Program-made: the position numbers and the translations under genes
Notes under the pieces: model-generated
Told to the model about the DNA's origin: nothing
What the model saw: the letters and a program-made list of their open reading frames with translations, nothing else
The model's database searches: none
Source: Streptococcus mitis
Lineage (GTDB): Bacteria > Bacillota > Bacilli > Lactobacillales > Streptococcaceae
Reading direction: 5' to 3'
Assembly: GCF_009496285.1 (NCBI RefSeq)
Contig: NZ_WIJK01000012.1
Coordinates: forward strand, 1 to 63,788
Length of the DNA stretch: 63,788 bases
In this document: in pieces, positions 21,532-31,194 of the stretch
How the letters are laid out: each line of letters starts with the position of its first letter
How positions within the stretch are numbered: position 1 is the first letter of the stretch

Positions 21532-21633
21532 TATTCTCACCTCACTTCGATGGTTAAAGTGTTGTTACTTTATTCTATCAAAAACTAGACACAAAAGCTA
21601 CAATTTCTTATATCAGCATTTTTTAATAATAGT

Positions 21634-22026
21634 TCATTCTGACAAATCTTCTTTTATCTTTGTGGTTGATATTTCTTTTGTTCTAGGCAAATAAACTACT
21701 TCAACACCTTCTTCTTCAAGATAATCAAATTTACCTTTCCAATCATCACCCATCACAAAAGTATCAATATGGTATTCTTTGACATCTGACTTTTTCTGTT
21801 CCCAACTAGTTTCAGGGATTACTAGATCTACATATCGAATAGCTTCTACTAAATTTTTTCTGTGTTCATAGTTAAAGTAACATACTTTATTCTTTTCTTT
21901 TAAATTAAACTCATCACTTGAAACAACCACAATCAAGTAATCACCTAGTTGTTTAGCACGTTTCAACAGATTGATATGACCATAATGCAATAAATCAAAT
22001 GTACCATATGTTATAACTCTTTTCAT
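21634..22026 (-). CDS. gct: Glycerol-3-phosphate cytidylyltransferase
   Basis: 130 residues, TagD/Gct family. The HxGH motif (LHYGH, residues 14-18) and the RTKEISTTKI signature near the C-terminus bind CTP. It makes CDP-glycerol, the donor for the glycerophosphotransferase encoded next to it. Found in pneumococcal capsule loci whose polymers carry glycerol phosphate. Confidence 0.92.
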   Translation of the reverse strand: MKRVITYGTFDLLHYGHINLLKRAKQLGDYLIVVVSSDEFNLKEKNKVCYFNYEHRKNLVEAIRYVDLVIPETSWEQKKSDVKEYHIDTFVMGDDWKGKFDYLEEEGVEVVYLPRTKEISTTKIKEDLSE

Positions 22027-22080
22027 CTAAAGGTCTCCTTATTTATCATTCAAAAAATATAATTATTTCAATCAATAACC

Positions 22081-23229
22081 CTATTGTTTTTTTATTTTTT
22101 CTTCAATCCAATTAGCACACTGTACCGAGGCTTTTCCTCTATCAAAACGAACGTCCTCTAATTCATACAGACGAACTTTTTCATCATAATTACTTCTTTC
22201 AAAATCTCTAATAATTTCTATCAACTCATTGTTATGATACGCTCTTGGAAATGGCAATTTATAAAAATTATTATCCAATGGTCTATCGTTCACATATCTT
22301 TGATAATCTGGTAAATACAGAAATACTGGACGATTTAATAACATAAAATCAATCGAAGATGACGAATAATCCGTAATCATTACATCTGCACTCATCATCA
22401 AATCCTGAGGATTTGAATAGGTTGACACATTTATACAGTTTGTATCCTGCAAATTTATAAAACTAGAATCAACAATTGGATGAAGACGAACTAATATTTT
22501 TACATTTTTTCTAAATTTGTTTTGAAAAGCATGTATTAGTTTCGAGTAATCTAAATTATAGGCATCCAACGATCCATCATCTCTGAACGTCGGCATATAC
22601 AAAACCACCAGTTCGTCTAAATCAATATCAAATAAACTTCTAAATTTTATGTTTGTAGTTTTGATTTTTTCACTTTTAAAAAAATCATCATTTCGAGGTA
22701 ATCCAAATTCAAGAAACTCCACATCCTCTGTCAGCCAAAAATTATTTTGCATCCCCAAAGTTTGAAAGTGCCGACTTGATACGATACCGTCTGTAATCTT
22801 TCCATCATACTTCGCCATTCTAAGATAAGTTTTTTTTAGGCTCCCTGCAACACTTTTTTCAATTAACTTTACCCCATCTGAGCCATGCCAAGTTTGAAGA
22901 TAAATCTGTCCTTTACGCTTCCAAGGTCGATCAGAACAGCGAATATTATCTACCCAAACTCTAGCTGTTAACCATTCGTAGAAAGAACGATAACTTCCAT
23001 ATTTTACTACACGAACACCTTTTGGGACAGAAATTTCTCTATCTTTTGATATCCATACAAGATCTAGATTATTTTCTCGAGAGACAAGTTCTTCAAGTAT
23101 ATACTTGGGATTATCTCCCAAACCTCTACCACCAAAATTATCAAACACTATTTTATTAGACTGAATAGGTAATAAATTCAACGGTAATGTAGAGACTTTT
23201 TTTAATAAATTTTTTATATAAAATTTCAT
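22081..23229 (-). CDS. CDP-glycerol glycerophosphotransferase family protein
   Basis: 382 residues of the TagF/TagB-like family. The LQTWHGSDGVKLIEKSV stretch and the MITDYSSSSIDFMLLNRPV motif, with the conserved Asp and Ser, match the glycerophosphotransferase core. The N-terminus is basic and may touch the membrane. It should add glycerol phosphate, from CDP-glycerol made by the adjacent Gct, to the capsule repeat unit as a side group, as in pneumococcal types 18 or 23F. The acceptor sugar cannot be read from sequence. Confidence 0.85.
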   Translation of the reverse strand: MKFYIKNLLKKVSTLPLNLLPIQSNKIVFDNFGGRGLGDNPKYILEELVSRENNLDLVWISKDREISVPKGVRVVKYGSYRSFYEWLTARVWVDNIRCSDRPWKRKGQIYLQTWHGSDGVKLIEKSVAGSLKKTYLRMAKYDGKITDGIVSSRHFQTLGMQNNFWLTEDVEFLEFGLPRNDDFFKSEKIKTTNIKFRSLFDIDLDELVVLYMPTFRDDGSLDAYNLDYSKLIHAFQNKFRKNVKILVRLHPIVDSSFINLQDTNCINVSTYSNPQDLMMSADVMITDYSSSSIDFMLLNRPVFLYLPDYQRYVNDRPLDNNFYKLPFPRAYHNNELIEIIRDFERSNYDEKVRLYELEDVRFDRGKASVQCANWIEEKIKKQ

Positions 23230-23308
23230 ATTTTTTTTATAAATTACTATTATTCATTAGTGGGTTCAAATTTACGGCATAAGACCGTAAATTCAAGAAA
23301 TAAATATT

Positions 23309-24574
23309 TTATAGTTTCTGAGTTTCTAATTCTGTTTCCGTATTAGTTAGAGAAAAGAGCAGTAGATTTAGGATCCATAAAAAGTTATGATAAATCGAAA
23401 TATTGTCCGTAAACCATATCAGCATCTGAAACATTGTCAAGACAAAATATATGAATGATTCTTTATGACCAATTTTTACAAATATACGTTTAGCATTTCT
23501 ATAAAGGAGAGTATAAAAATAAATAGATAATCCTACAAATCCTATCTCAATGTAAGATTTCAAAATATCATTATGAATCCCCATTGATCCTGTAAGACCA
23601 TTGATATTTAAAGTCATCCAATTATTATCCATCCATTTTGATGCAAAACCTACCCCTCTCCCCATAAATATAGGTGTAAAGCTATAGGTTGATTCAATTC
23701 CCTTCCATAAATCTGTTCTAGCCATCGAATTGATATTATGTTCTTGGATAAATGTATATATAAAACCAGATTTAATACTATAAACATAAAGGAATATTCC
23801 TGTTATAAATACTAAGGAAAAGGCATTTAATAAACTTAAAATTTTTCGTTCTTTCCCTAGTTTGCTCACTTTTTTATAATACCAATAAATTACTAAAAAT
23901 ACTGGTATGATAATTAACACACTCAAAAATACGATTCGTTTAAGACTTAAAAAGAGAATAATAAGAGCTATTAAGATCTTACGAAATACTGCAGAAAAAC
24001 TATTTTCTTTTATAAAATATTGATACAGATAGTACAGAATAAAGAGAGCTGTAATTGGTGCTACCTCATGCATTTCTAGCACCGAACCATTGAAACTATC
24101 ATCTGTTAACATCAAAATAAATTGACTAAGTCCTCCTTGACTATAGGCAACAATGATACTAGTTAAGTAACTAAGTGATATTGCTGTAAAAGTGTAATCT
24201 ACTACTTTTTGTCCAAAAAATTGAAAAACAACCATAGCTTGAAAGATAGCTAATAAGCCAAAAATAGTCATACTTGACAATCTACTAAAATACCCACTAA
24301 ATTGAACTGGATTCATTAGATGTAATAAAACTGAGTAAAAGAAGAGAACAATTGTTGGCATAGCTAATATCTTAGCAAGATATAATAATTTTTTATTAAC
24401 AAAAATAACCTTTCCGAGACTTACTAATAATAAAATGAATAATACAATAATCAAAATACCAATATAATATTTTGTCATGTATGTTACAGGATACAGATGT
24501 TGTCTATCTGTAGCTAATTCTAAATACACTAACAATATATACAATATCGCGATTGGGTTAAATTTAAATTTCAC
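23309..24574 (-). CDS. wzy: Capsule polysaccharide polymerase Wzy
   Basis: 421 residues, almost wholly hydrophobic with about 10-11 predicted membrane helices and a larger extracytoplasmic loop around residues 265-340 (GRGVGFASKWMDN, MGIHNDILKSYIEIG), the pattern of O-antigen ligase/Wzy polymerases. It joins lipid-linked repeat units on the outer face of the membrane. It follows wzx by 2 bp. Wzy sequences are very diverse, so the linkage formed cannot be predicted. Confidence 0.85.
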   Translation of the reverse strand: MKFKFNPIAILYILLVYLELATDRQHLYPVTYMTKYYIGILIIVLFILLLVSLGKVIFVNKKLLYLAKILAMPTIVLFFYSVLLHLMNPVQFSGYFSRLSSMTIFGLLAIFQAMVVFQFFGQKVVDYTFTAISLSYLTSIIVAYSQGGLSQFILMLTDDSFNGSVLEMHEVAPITALFILYYLYQYFIKENSFSAVFRKILIALIILFLSLKRIVFLSVLIIIPVFLVIYWYYKKVSKLGKERKILSLLNAFSLVFITGIFLYVYSIKSGFIYTFIQEHNINSMARTDLWKGIESTYSFTPIFMGRGVGFASKWMDNNWMTLNINGLTGSMGIHNDILKSYIEIGFVGLSIYFYTLLYRNAKRIFVKIGHKESFIYFVLTMFQMLIWFTDNISIYHNFLWILNLLLFSLTNTETELETQKL

Positions 24575-24576
24575 TA

Positions 24577-26034
24577 TTACTTCCTTTTAAATAAATGAGT
24601 ACGTTCTAAAAAATTTGTTCGTAAACCAATAATTACCCTGTTTTTTGAAGAAAAGATGTACAAAATCAATAAACTAATATAAATAAAAGCTCCGACTATA
24701 ATTTCAATAATAAGTGTAAGTAGCGATGTAGGTAAAATACTTGAAATAAGAATTAAGACCATATACATTACTGAACCAATAAGAAATAATATCCCAGCAT
24801 TTATCAGATATTCTCTGATATGTAAATAATTTCTAGCGATCCACGTTTGATAGCAACATAGAACTAACTCTGCAACAATTGTTCCTATAACAGCTCCCAT
24901 TGCTCCTATCTTCGGAATCAAAATAATATTAATCAAAATATTAACAACGGCTCCATAAAGCAAAGATACCGTATATTCCTTGTCAAAACTTCGTGGAATT
25001 AAAAACTGAGTTCGGATGACATTTCCAAAAGCCGAAAATACTAAAGCCGGTGTCATTCCTGCAATAATTTGGCTACTTGTCCTAAATTCTTCACCCCAAT
25101 AAACAGGAGCAAAGGTTGCAGAAACTCCTGCTAAACCGAAAGCACAGCCCATTGTAATCACTAAAACGATCCACATCGTTTTATCAACATATTCTAAACT
25201 TTTTTGTTCATCACCTATACTCAGTAAATGTACTGTTCGAGGCAACATTACAGCTCCAAAGGCTTGAATCAGAGCTTTTGGAATACTAATGATCTTATCT
25301 GAATTCTCATAAAAAGCAGTTTCCTTCAAACTACTATACATTCCAAGCATTATTTTATCTAGAAACGAAAAAATACTAACCGCTAAGACGGGGAAAAATA
25401 AAATAATAATAGGTTTCATGTGTTTCTTTATTTTTCCAAGACTAGGGCGCACAAAGTTTACTTGTTTTAACAAAAATGGCCATGTAATCAACTGACCAAG
25501 CAGGGTACTCCCTGCCATTATAAAGGTATATAAATAGATATCATTAGGGCTTTTTACAAATGTAAAGATAGATATTAAAGTCAATAATTTAACAAATGAA
25601 TTCCTAGCAACTGTAATACGAAACTCTTCAAGACCATAAAAAAACCAACTAACATCTGTTGCATACGATAAAACATGTAATACTTGGATATAGGCTACAA
25701 TCTGAAAACTATTCACAAATACTGTTGCATAAATCAAATATGAGACGGTCATAACTAGTGAACACGTTAACTGAACCGCGTAAATATTCGAAAATTCCTG
25801 ATTCAAATTTTCTCTACTTGTTCGTACCTGTGCTATTGTCCGATTCCCATAATTAGAAATCCCCAACATGGACAGAATCATAAAGTAAAAAGCAATAGAA
25901 TAGGTAAAAGAATAAACTCCAATTTGCTCTGCACCTAACACACGCGCTAAGTAAGGTGAGGTAATAAACGGTACTATTACAGCTAAGATCTGATATAAGA
26001 CATTGTAAACAATGTTTTTCTTTAAACTAGGCAA
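24577..26034 (-). CDS. wzx: Repeat-unit flippase Wzx
   Basis: 485 residues with 12-14 membrane helices, MOP superfamily (polysaccharide transporter). The N-terminal YNVLYQILAVIVPFITSPYL is a typical Wzx opening. It moves the undecaprenyl-pyrophosphate-linked repeat unit across the membrane. It lies between the transferase genes and wzy. Confidence 0.93.
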   Translation of the reverse strand: MPSLKKNIVYNVLYQILAVIVPFITSPYLARVLGAEQIGVYSFTYSIAFYFMILSMLGISNYGNRTIAQVRTSRENLNQEFSNIYAVQLTCSLVMTVSYLIYATVFVNSFQIVAYIQVLHVLSYATDVSWFFYGLEEFRITVARNSFVKLLTLISIFTFVKSPNDIYLYTFIMAGSTLLGQLITWPFLLKQVNFVRPSLGKIKKHMKPIIILFFPVLAVSIFSFLDKIMLGMYSSLKETAFYENSDKIISIPKALIQAFGAVMLPRTVHLLSIGDEQKSLEYVDKTMWIVLVITMGCAFGLAGVSATFAPVYWGEEFRTSSQIIAGMTPALVFSAFGNVIRTQFLIPRSFDKEYTVSLLYGAVVNILINIILIPKIGAMGAVIGTIVAELVLCCYQTWIARNYLHIREYLINAGILFLIGSVMYMVLILISSILPTSLLTLIIEIIVGAFIYISLLILYIFSSKNRVIIGLRTNFLERTHLFKRK

Positions 26035-26045
26035 GATTCTCCCCT

Positions 26046-26957
26046 CTACTGATTCAGTAAGTAACTGTACAAGCTCTCAGATTTATCATTGTAATTTTTT
26101 TTATAATTTAATTTATGAAAATCAGAAATTTGACATAATTGCTGGTAACGTTCCTTTGAAAAATCATTATTTAATTCATCAACCATTATATGTGGTGCTG
26201 CGTTCGTATAGGTGGGTACAGACTGCCAAACATCCGAATAATGTTCAGCTACAATCGTGAACAGCAAATGAAAAACAAAATAATGTATTGCAATATTCTC
26301 TCTACACCAATATTCTACTAGCAACTTCTTCACAGATAGTATTAAAGGGTGATTTGCTGTTGAAGCAATCATCCAGCTTGATGATGAAATATTTTCTTCG
26401 ATTGAAGATAGACTCTTATACATAAAAAATGGATTTTTTTCAATTAATTCCTTAATTGTACTACCAGTGCAATAAACTGTGGCATCTAACCAAATACCTC
26501 CATATTTAGATAAAATCTCAACACGCAAAACATCTGAAAAATTTGCGTTATTTATGATACCTTTATTCCACTTATACAAAATTTCTTCAGGAATTGTTAC
26601 ATACTGTTGAATAGTCTGAGCCGTTAATACTGTAATTTTATAATCTGGAAATTCTCTTTTAACAGACTTATAACATGATTTCACCAAATCTGGAGCATTC
26701 TCCATACCTTGAAACCAGCAAATCCAGATTTGCTTGGGAACTTTTTCTGATAAGTATGATTTATCAAAAGGGTTTGAAATTAAAGAACCGTATTTCTTTT
26801 TTAGTATTCTGTAGGCCCTATCTTCAAGTTGCACTTCTCGAATAGCCTTACTCCGAATCCACCACAAGGGCCAACGGTTACGTAAGGCGTGAATAACAAC
26901 AGGAAAAAACGTTCCATTTTTTAAAGATAGTTTTAATTTTTCTATATTCATCGCCAT
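26046..26957 (-). CDS. Capsular polysaccharide synthesis glycosyltransferase (GT32/Caps_synth type)
   Basis: 303 residues. VPKQIWICWFQGMENAPDLV and NANFSDVLRVEILSKYGGIW followed by LDATV form the DXD-containing sugar-nucleotide-binding region of the Caps_synth/GT32-like family. It probably adds a hexose or related residue to the growing repeat unit; donor and linkage are unknown. Confidence 0.82.
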   Translation of the reverse strand: MAMNIEKLKLSLKNGTFFPVVIHALRNRWPLWWIRSKAIREVQLEDRAYRILKKKYGSLISNPFDKSYLSEKVPKQIWICWFQGMENAPDLVKSCYKSVKREFPDYKITVLTAQTIQQYVTIPEEILYKWNKGIINNANFSDVLRVEILSKYGGIWLDATVYCTGSTIKELIEKNPFFMYKSLSSIEENISSSSWMIASTANHPLILSVKKLLVEYWCRENIAIHYFVFHLLFTIVAEHYSDVWQSVPTYTNAAPHIMVDELNNDFSKERYQQLCQISDFHKLNYKKNYNDKSESLYSYLLNQ

Positions 26958-26962
26958 AAAAT

Positions 26963-28009
26963 CTATACACTCCGATTCCGATATTTTAATAAGGTTAAAG
27001 CTAAAAGCAACATCGACATATTATACTTAGCTAATACACAGATCAAACGTTTAGGAAAAGGTAAACGATGGATTGGATAGTGATACAAAACTGCTTTTGA
27101 GATAGGATCCTTACAAATCTGTCTAATTCTTTGCAAGCGTTTATGAATTCTAGAACTTTTATATAAGGATTCCTGAAAAATACATAAACGAATATTAGCA
27201 ATTAAAATTCTCTCGATTCTTTCTTCCAAAATTTCTTGATTAGGTAATCCCTTAACTCTTTTTAATTGCTCGTTATACAAGATTTTATCCAACTCAAATC
27301 GATCTTCTTTATATTTCATACTTAAAGAACCAAAGTTTTCACGATAGTAGTATAAAATATCTGGGATAACAAGGGCGGATGTTGCTAATTTTAAACAATC
27401 AATTTGAAAAATAGCATCTTCTGAAATGAATTCTCTTTCCGAATGAAATAATAGCCCTTTATCCTTAAACAAAGAACGTTTATATACCCCTTTCCACACT
27501 GAAACACCTATCTTTCCATCTCCAATAAATTCTGGTGGTGAAGATATTACATCTGGTAAAAGTTCTGTGAAAATTGAATCATTTTTATAAAAAATGGAAT
27601 CTAGGCTCTGATCAAGTGGTCCTATAATATTTCCTTTATTATCCACTCGATAAAAATTTTCACTATAAATCACGTCTGCATTAAAACGTTGTAAGTATGT
27701 ATCATAAATTTCAAGCATCTCATATGAGACATAATCATCCGAATCAACAAAGACAATATAATCTCCTGTACAATTTTCAATACCTGTGTTACGTGCAAAA
27801 CCAAGACCTTCATTGGTTTTATGTATTACTTTTATCCGATGATCTTTTTTCCCCCATTCTTCACAAAGACTTCCAGATGTGTCAGTAGAACCATCGTTTA
27901 CCAAGATAAGTTCAAAATCTTTAAAAGACTGATTTACAAGAGTATTTAAACATTGAGATAAATAATTCTCTACATTATAAACTGGAACAACTACACTAAA
28001 TGTAGGCAT
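26963..28009 (-). CDS. Glycosyltransferase family 2
   Basis: 348 residues. GT-A fold with FSVVVPVYNVENYLSQCLNT at the N-terminus, ELILVNDGSTDTSG and the FVDSDDY metal-binding motif near residue 94. C-terminal half helical. Adds one sugar to the lipid-linked repeat unit in the cytoplasm. Low G+C content as for the neighbouring transferases. Confidence 0.88.
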   Translation of the reverse strand: MPTFSVVVPVYNVENYLSQCLNTLVNQSFKDFELILVNDGSTDTSGSLCEEWGKKDHRIKVIHKTNEGLGFARNTGIENCTGDYIVFVDSDDYVSYEMLEIYDTYLQRFNADVIYSENFYRVDNKGNIIGPLDQSLDSIFYKNDSIFTELLPDVISSPPEFIGDGKIGVSVWKGVYKRSLFKDKGLLFHSEREFISEDAIFQIDCLKLATSALVIPDILYYYRENFGSLSMKYKEDRFELDKILYNEQLKRVKGLPNQEILEERIERILIANIRLCIFQESLYKSSRIHKRLQRIRQICKDPISKAVLYHYPIHRLPFPKRLICVLAKYNMSMLLLALTLLKYRNRSV

Positions 28010-28040
28010 AAATTCTCTTCCTTTCAGAAATAGTTAAACA

Positions 28041-28727
28041 CTATCTATAGGCCAGTATTCTAGCTGGTACTCCACCTATGATAACATTATCTGGAAACTG
28101 CTTAGTGACAACAGCATTCGCTCCAACAACACAACCTGAACCAATGCTGGACCCATCCAAAAAAACAGCTCCAGCACCAATCCAACAATTATGTCCTACT
28201 GATATTCCCTTTCGAGATACACCTTGTTCAACAATAAGTTTATTTAAATCACTATAATTATGATTTTCAGCATGAAAACGAACATTCTGACCTGCGATAA
28301 CATTATCACCAATTGTGATACCTCCAGCAGAACCAAATAAACTATATTCTGAAAAAGATGAGTTCTTACCAACTTTCAAGCCAATCCCCATATTTTTTAT
28401 AGATCCTGTTCCAATAATTTGAGAATAATCTCCAATCTTCACATTATCTGCAAAATGGATTCCTTCTTTCGACAGTGCATCTATAGACACCTTTTTACCA
28501 ATTCGAACATTTTTCCCAACAAATAATTTACGCTTTGCTAAGATAGAAACTCCTTGTCCAATGAATAAACGCTTCCCCTTTTGACCAAATCCGATTCCAC
28601 GTACAAATCCACGAAAGAGTCCAAAACCATAGTTCATACCTCTTTGTAGTATATACGCCATGGGTACATCAGGGTGAATGTCTACTGCTTTTCCAGTAAT
28701 CTTTTTTATTAAGCTCTCAACTATCAT
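28041..28727 (-). CDS. Left-handed beta-helix acyltransferase
   Basis: 228 residues with hexapeptide repeats from about residue 60 to 220 (IGDYSQIIG, IGDNVIAGQNV, VGHNCWIGAGAVFLDGS). It ends in GGVPARIL, typical of NodL/WbbJ-type O-acetyltransferases. The HAENHNYSD stretch carries the likely catalytic His. It should acetylate a sugar of the capsule. Its start overlaps the end of the GT4 gene by 11 bp. Confidence 0.85.
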   Translation of the reverse strand: MIVESLIKKITGKAVDIHPDVPMAYILQRGMNYGFGLFRGFVRGIGFGQKGKRLFIGQGVSILAKRKLFVGKNVRIGKKVSIDALSKEGIHFADNVKIGDYSQIIGTGSIKNMGIGLKVGKNSSFSEYSLFGSAGGITIGDNVIAGQNVRFHAENHNYSDLNKLIVEQGVSRKGISVGHNCWIGAGAVFLDGSSIGSGCVVGANAVVTKQFPDNVIIGGVPARILAYR

Positions 28728-29988
28728 TTATCACTCTTTCATAATACTGAATCACTTCTTTCGAGTGTTCATCTATAGTTTTTAATTTTGTATTTTCTAT
28801 ATCATTTTCTATAACTTTAACTACTAAGTCATTCTGATTTTTAAAAACATGTGTTTCTGGAAGTAAGTCTTTTGATCCAACATTTTCACTCACAAAAACA
28901 TTTACCCCATAGGATAATGCTTCTACTGTTATCAATCCAAATGTCTCCTTCCACTTACTTGGAACAATAAGAATATCAATATTTTCATAGACACTATCAA
29001 TCGTTTCCTTGGTAAAATATCCTTTTTGTTCAATGAATGAAGGACATTCTTCATTTGGAAAGTGACCATAAGTTGCAACTTCGTATAACTCTAGGTCTAA
29101 AGTTTTAGCAAACTCAATAAAATCAAAATATCCTTTATATTCTTCATCCGGACCAATATAAGCGACTCGAATTTTATCATTTGTAGTTGTCAATCTTTGA
29201 TGCTGTTTAATTGAACTATTTGTTATAGATAATACTGTACTTTTGGTTGGTTTAATTTCATTTTGCTCATATACATTCTTTGCTAAACTACTATTAAACA
29301 AATAACCATCTATCAAATGGAACATCTCATTATAATAGTGTCGAAGCTCACTAAAATCTTGCTCCTCAATAACATCTCGAATAACTAAATTCTTTTTAGA
29401 TTTTGGATTTTTCCCTAATAGTTTCAAAAGTTTACGAATAGTAGGATAAAATGAAATCTGAAAAAGTCTTAGTTTTTTCACACTTAAAGCATCGGAAGAC
29501 ATAATATTCCATGTTAAGTTTGTATTTTTATCACTATAATCCACCCCATTAAAATAGAAATGAGGTACGGGTGCTAATCCATAATAATCATGGCTCGTAA
29601 AAACCACTCTAATATTCAAGTTTTTAGCAATTTCGAGGAATTCTTTATGCAATCCCATAAACGAGTGAATATGTATAATGTCGGGTTGTACTTTTTCTAA
29701 AAAAGTACGATAAACATTTTTGTCACAAGATGCCAGGAAAGCAGTTGGATTGGATATACCTCCAAATAAAGCAAGAGGTAAGCTATTAAGCAGTTCATAA
29801 CACTCAAACTTTCTTGATGATACCTTCTTTATTCCTACTTTTTTTGAAAGCAACCTAATATTTCCAGGATATAGGACAGTCACTTGATGACCTTGAGCAA
29901 TTTGCTCTAGCATTAAATCCTCAGCATATTTAACCAAACCACCTGTTCGCTGGGGGTGAAATCCTAAAGTATAATGTAATATTTTCAT
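28717..29988 (-). CDS. Glycosyltransferase family 4
   Basis: 423 residues, GT-B fold: the N-terminal GFHPQRTGGLVKYAEDL loop, then DIIHIHSFMGL. The C-terminal VPSKWKETFGLITVEALSYG (ExxxxxGxxxxE motif) is the nucleotide-sugar site. It overlaps the end of wchF by 4 bases (ATGA). Donor not predictable. Confidence 0.88.
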   Translation of the reverse strand: MKILHYTLGFHPQRTGGLVKYAEDLMLEQIAQGHQVTVLYPGNIRLLSKKVGIKKVSSRKFECYELLNSLPLALFGGISNPTAFLASCDKNVYRTFLEKVQPDIIHIHSFMGLHKEFLEIAKNLNIRVVFTSHDYYGLAPVPHFYFNGVDYSDKNTNLTWNIMSSDALSVKKLRLFQISFYPTIRKLLKLLGKNPKSKKNLVIRDVIEEQDFSELRHYYNEMFHLIDGYLFNSSLAKNVYEQNEIKPTKSTVLSITNSSIKQHQRLTTTNDKIRVAYIGPDEEYKGYFDFIEFAKTLDLELYEVATYGHFPNEECPSFIEQKGYFTKETIDSVYENIDILIVPSKWKETFGLITVEALSYGVNVFVSENVGSKDLLPETHVFKNQNDLVVKVIENDIENTKLKTIDEHSKEVIQYYERVINDS

Positions 29989-31157
29989 ATTTTAAATAAA
30001 TTCTCGTAGTCTGTAACAATCTTTTCCCAAGTGAAAGCATCCGCAATTCTCTGATTTGATTGTCTATCTAACTCATCAATCATCTTTTCATCAAATTGTT
30101 CAACTTCCTCAATCACTTGTGATAGTTCGTCTTTTTTCCAATAGATGGCACTTTGCTCCCCAACTTCGCGGTTAAAACCAACATCAAGTAGTAGGTTCAA
30201 CTTTGTTGACTCCAAAGCTTCAAGTAACGAAGGATTGGTTCCTCCAACTTCATGTCCATGGAAGTAAGCAAAGGCGTTTTCTCGAATATACTTCAGAAGT
30301 TCTTGATCATAGACTGTTCCAACAAATTTCACTCGTGGATCTTTATCAAAGCCAGTACTTGCTAATAACTGATTATAAAATTTATTCTGTTCTACATTTG
30401 TGATTAAGACAAAGTCCTTCTTAGAATTAGATGCTAAAAAACCACGTATCATAGACTCATAGTTATTCTCTGGAACAAAACGCCCTACAACTAGGTAATA
30501 CTCGTTTTCAGAAACATTTTTCTCCTTGAACCAAGCACGCACTTTTTCATCACTGCTATTTAATGTGGAGCGTGTTGTATCTGTCCCATAAGCGATATAG
30601 GTTGTCTTAGGTTGATACTGTTTATAATCTTCTTGGACATATTTTTCAATATTCTTACTATCACACACTAAAAGATCTGCATGTTTGACCATAAGACCTT
30701 CCGAAATTTTCCAGTAACGACGAACCGGGGCGCTCCACTTAGCACGCAACCACTCATGACCATCTGGATTTACCAGAAGAGTCCCACCTATTGCTTGAAT
30801 TTTTTTCTTGATTCCATGGATAAAAGGTCCAATGCGACAAGCTAAAATATAAAAGATAGGAGCTTCATCCTTATTTTCTTTAGCAATTTCAATCGCTCTG
30901 TTAATTGCAGCGATATCATACGCTATAGCTCGCGCTGGACCAATATTAGGTACATCGACGTTATAACAGATAGCACCGTTATGTTCAAAAACATCCTCAG
31001 TAATCCCTGACTTTGCAGAATTTTCACGCATACAAGCTACATAATATTGGATATCCTTATCTTGTTGAAAGGCTGTTAATTTTTCAACAAAGGTTTCAAA
31101 GCCCCCATATTTAGCAGGAATCCCTTTTGACCCTACGATATAGACAGTTTTTTTCAT
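29985..31157 (-). CDS. wchF: WchF-like rhamnosyltransferase (DUF1972)
   Basis: 390 residues. The N-terminal VYIVGSKGIPAKYGGFETFV is the DUF1972 signature found in Cps2T/WchF enzymes; the GT-B C-terminal half has VGRFVPENNYESMI and the HGHEVGGTNPSLLEAL motif. Pneumococcal WchF adds beta-1,4-rhamnose to the WchA-linked glucose; presence of rmlACBD agrees. It sits directly after wchA, as in types 2, 18 and 23F. Confidence 0.88.
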   Translation of the reverse strand: MKKTVYIVGSKGIPAKYGGFETFVEKLTAFQQDKDIQYYVACMRENSAKSGITEDVFEHNGAICYNVDVPNIGPARAIAYDIAAINRAIEIAKENKDEAPIFYILACRIGPFIHGIKKKIQAIGGTLLVNPDGHEWLRAKWSAPVRRYWKISEGLMVKHADLLVCDSKNIEKYVQEDYKQYQPKTTYIAYGTDTTRSTLNSSDEKVRAWFKEKNVSENEYYLVVGRFVPENNYESMIRGFLASNSKKDFVLITNVEQNKFYNQLLASTGFDKDPRVKFVGTVYDQELLKYIRENAFAYFHGHEVGGTNPSLLEALESTKLNLLLDVGFNREVGEQSAIYWKKDELSQVIEEVEQFDEKMIDELDRQSNQRIADAFTWEKIVTDYENLFKI

Positions 31158-31194
31158 GTTACTCCTAATTTATAGATAGAGAGAGCAACGAGAC

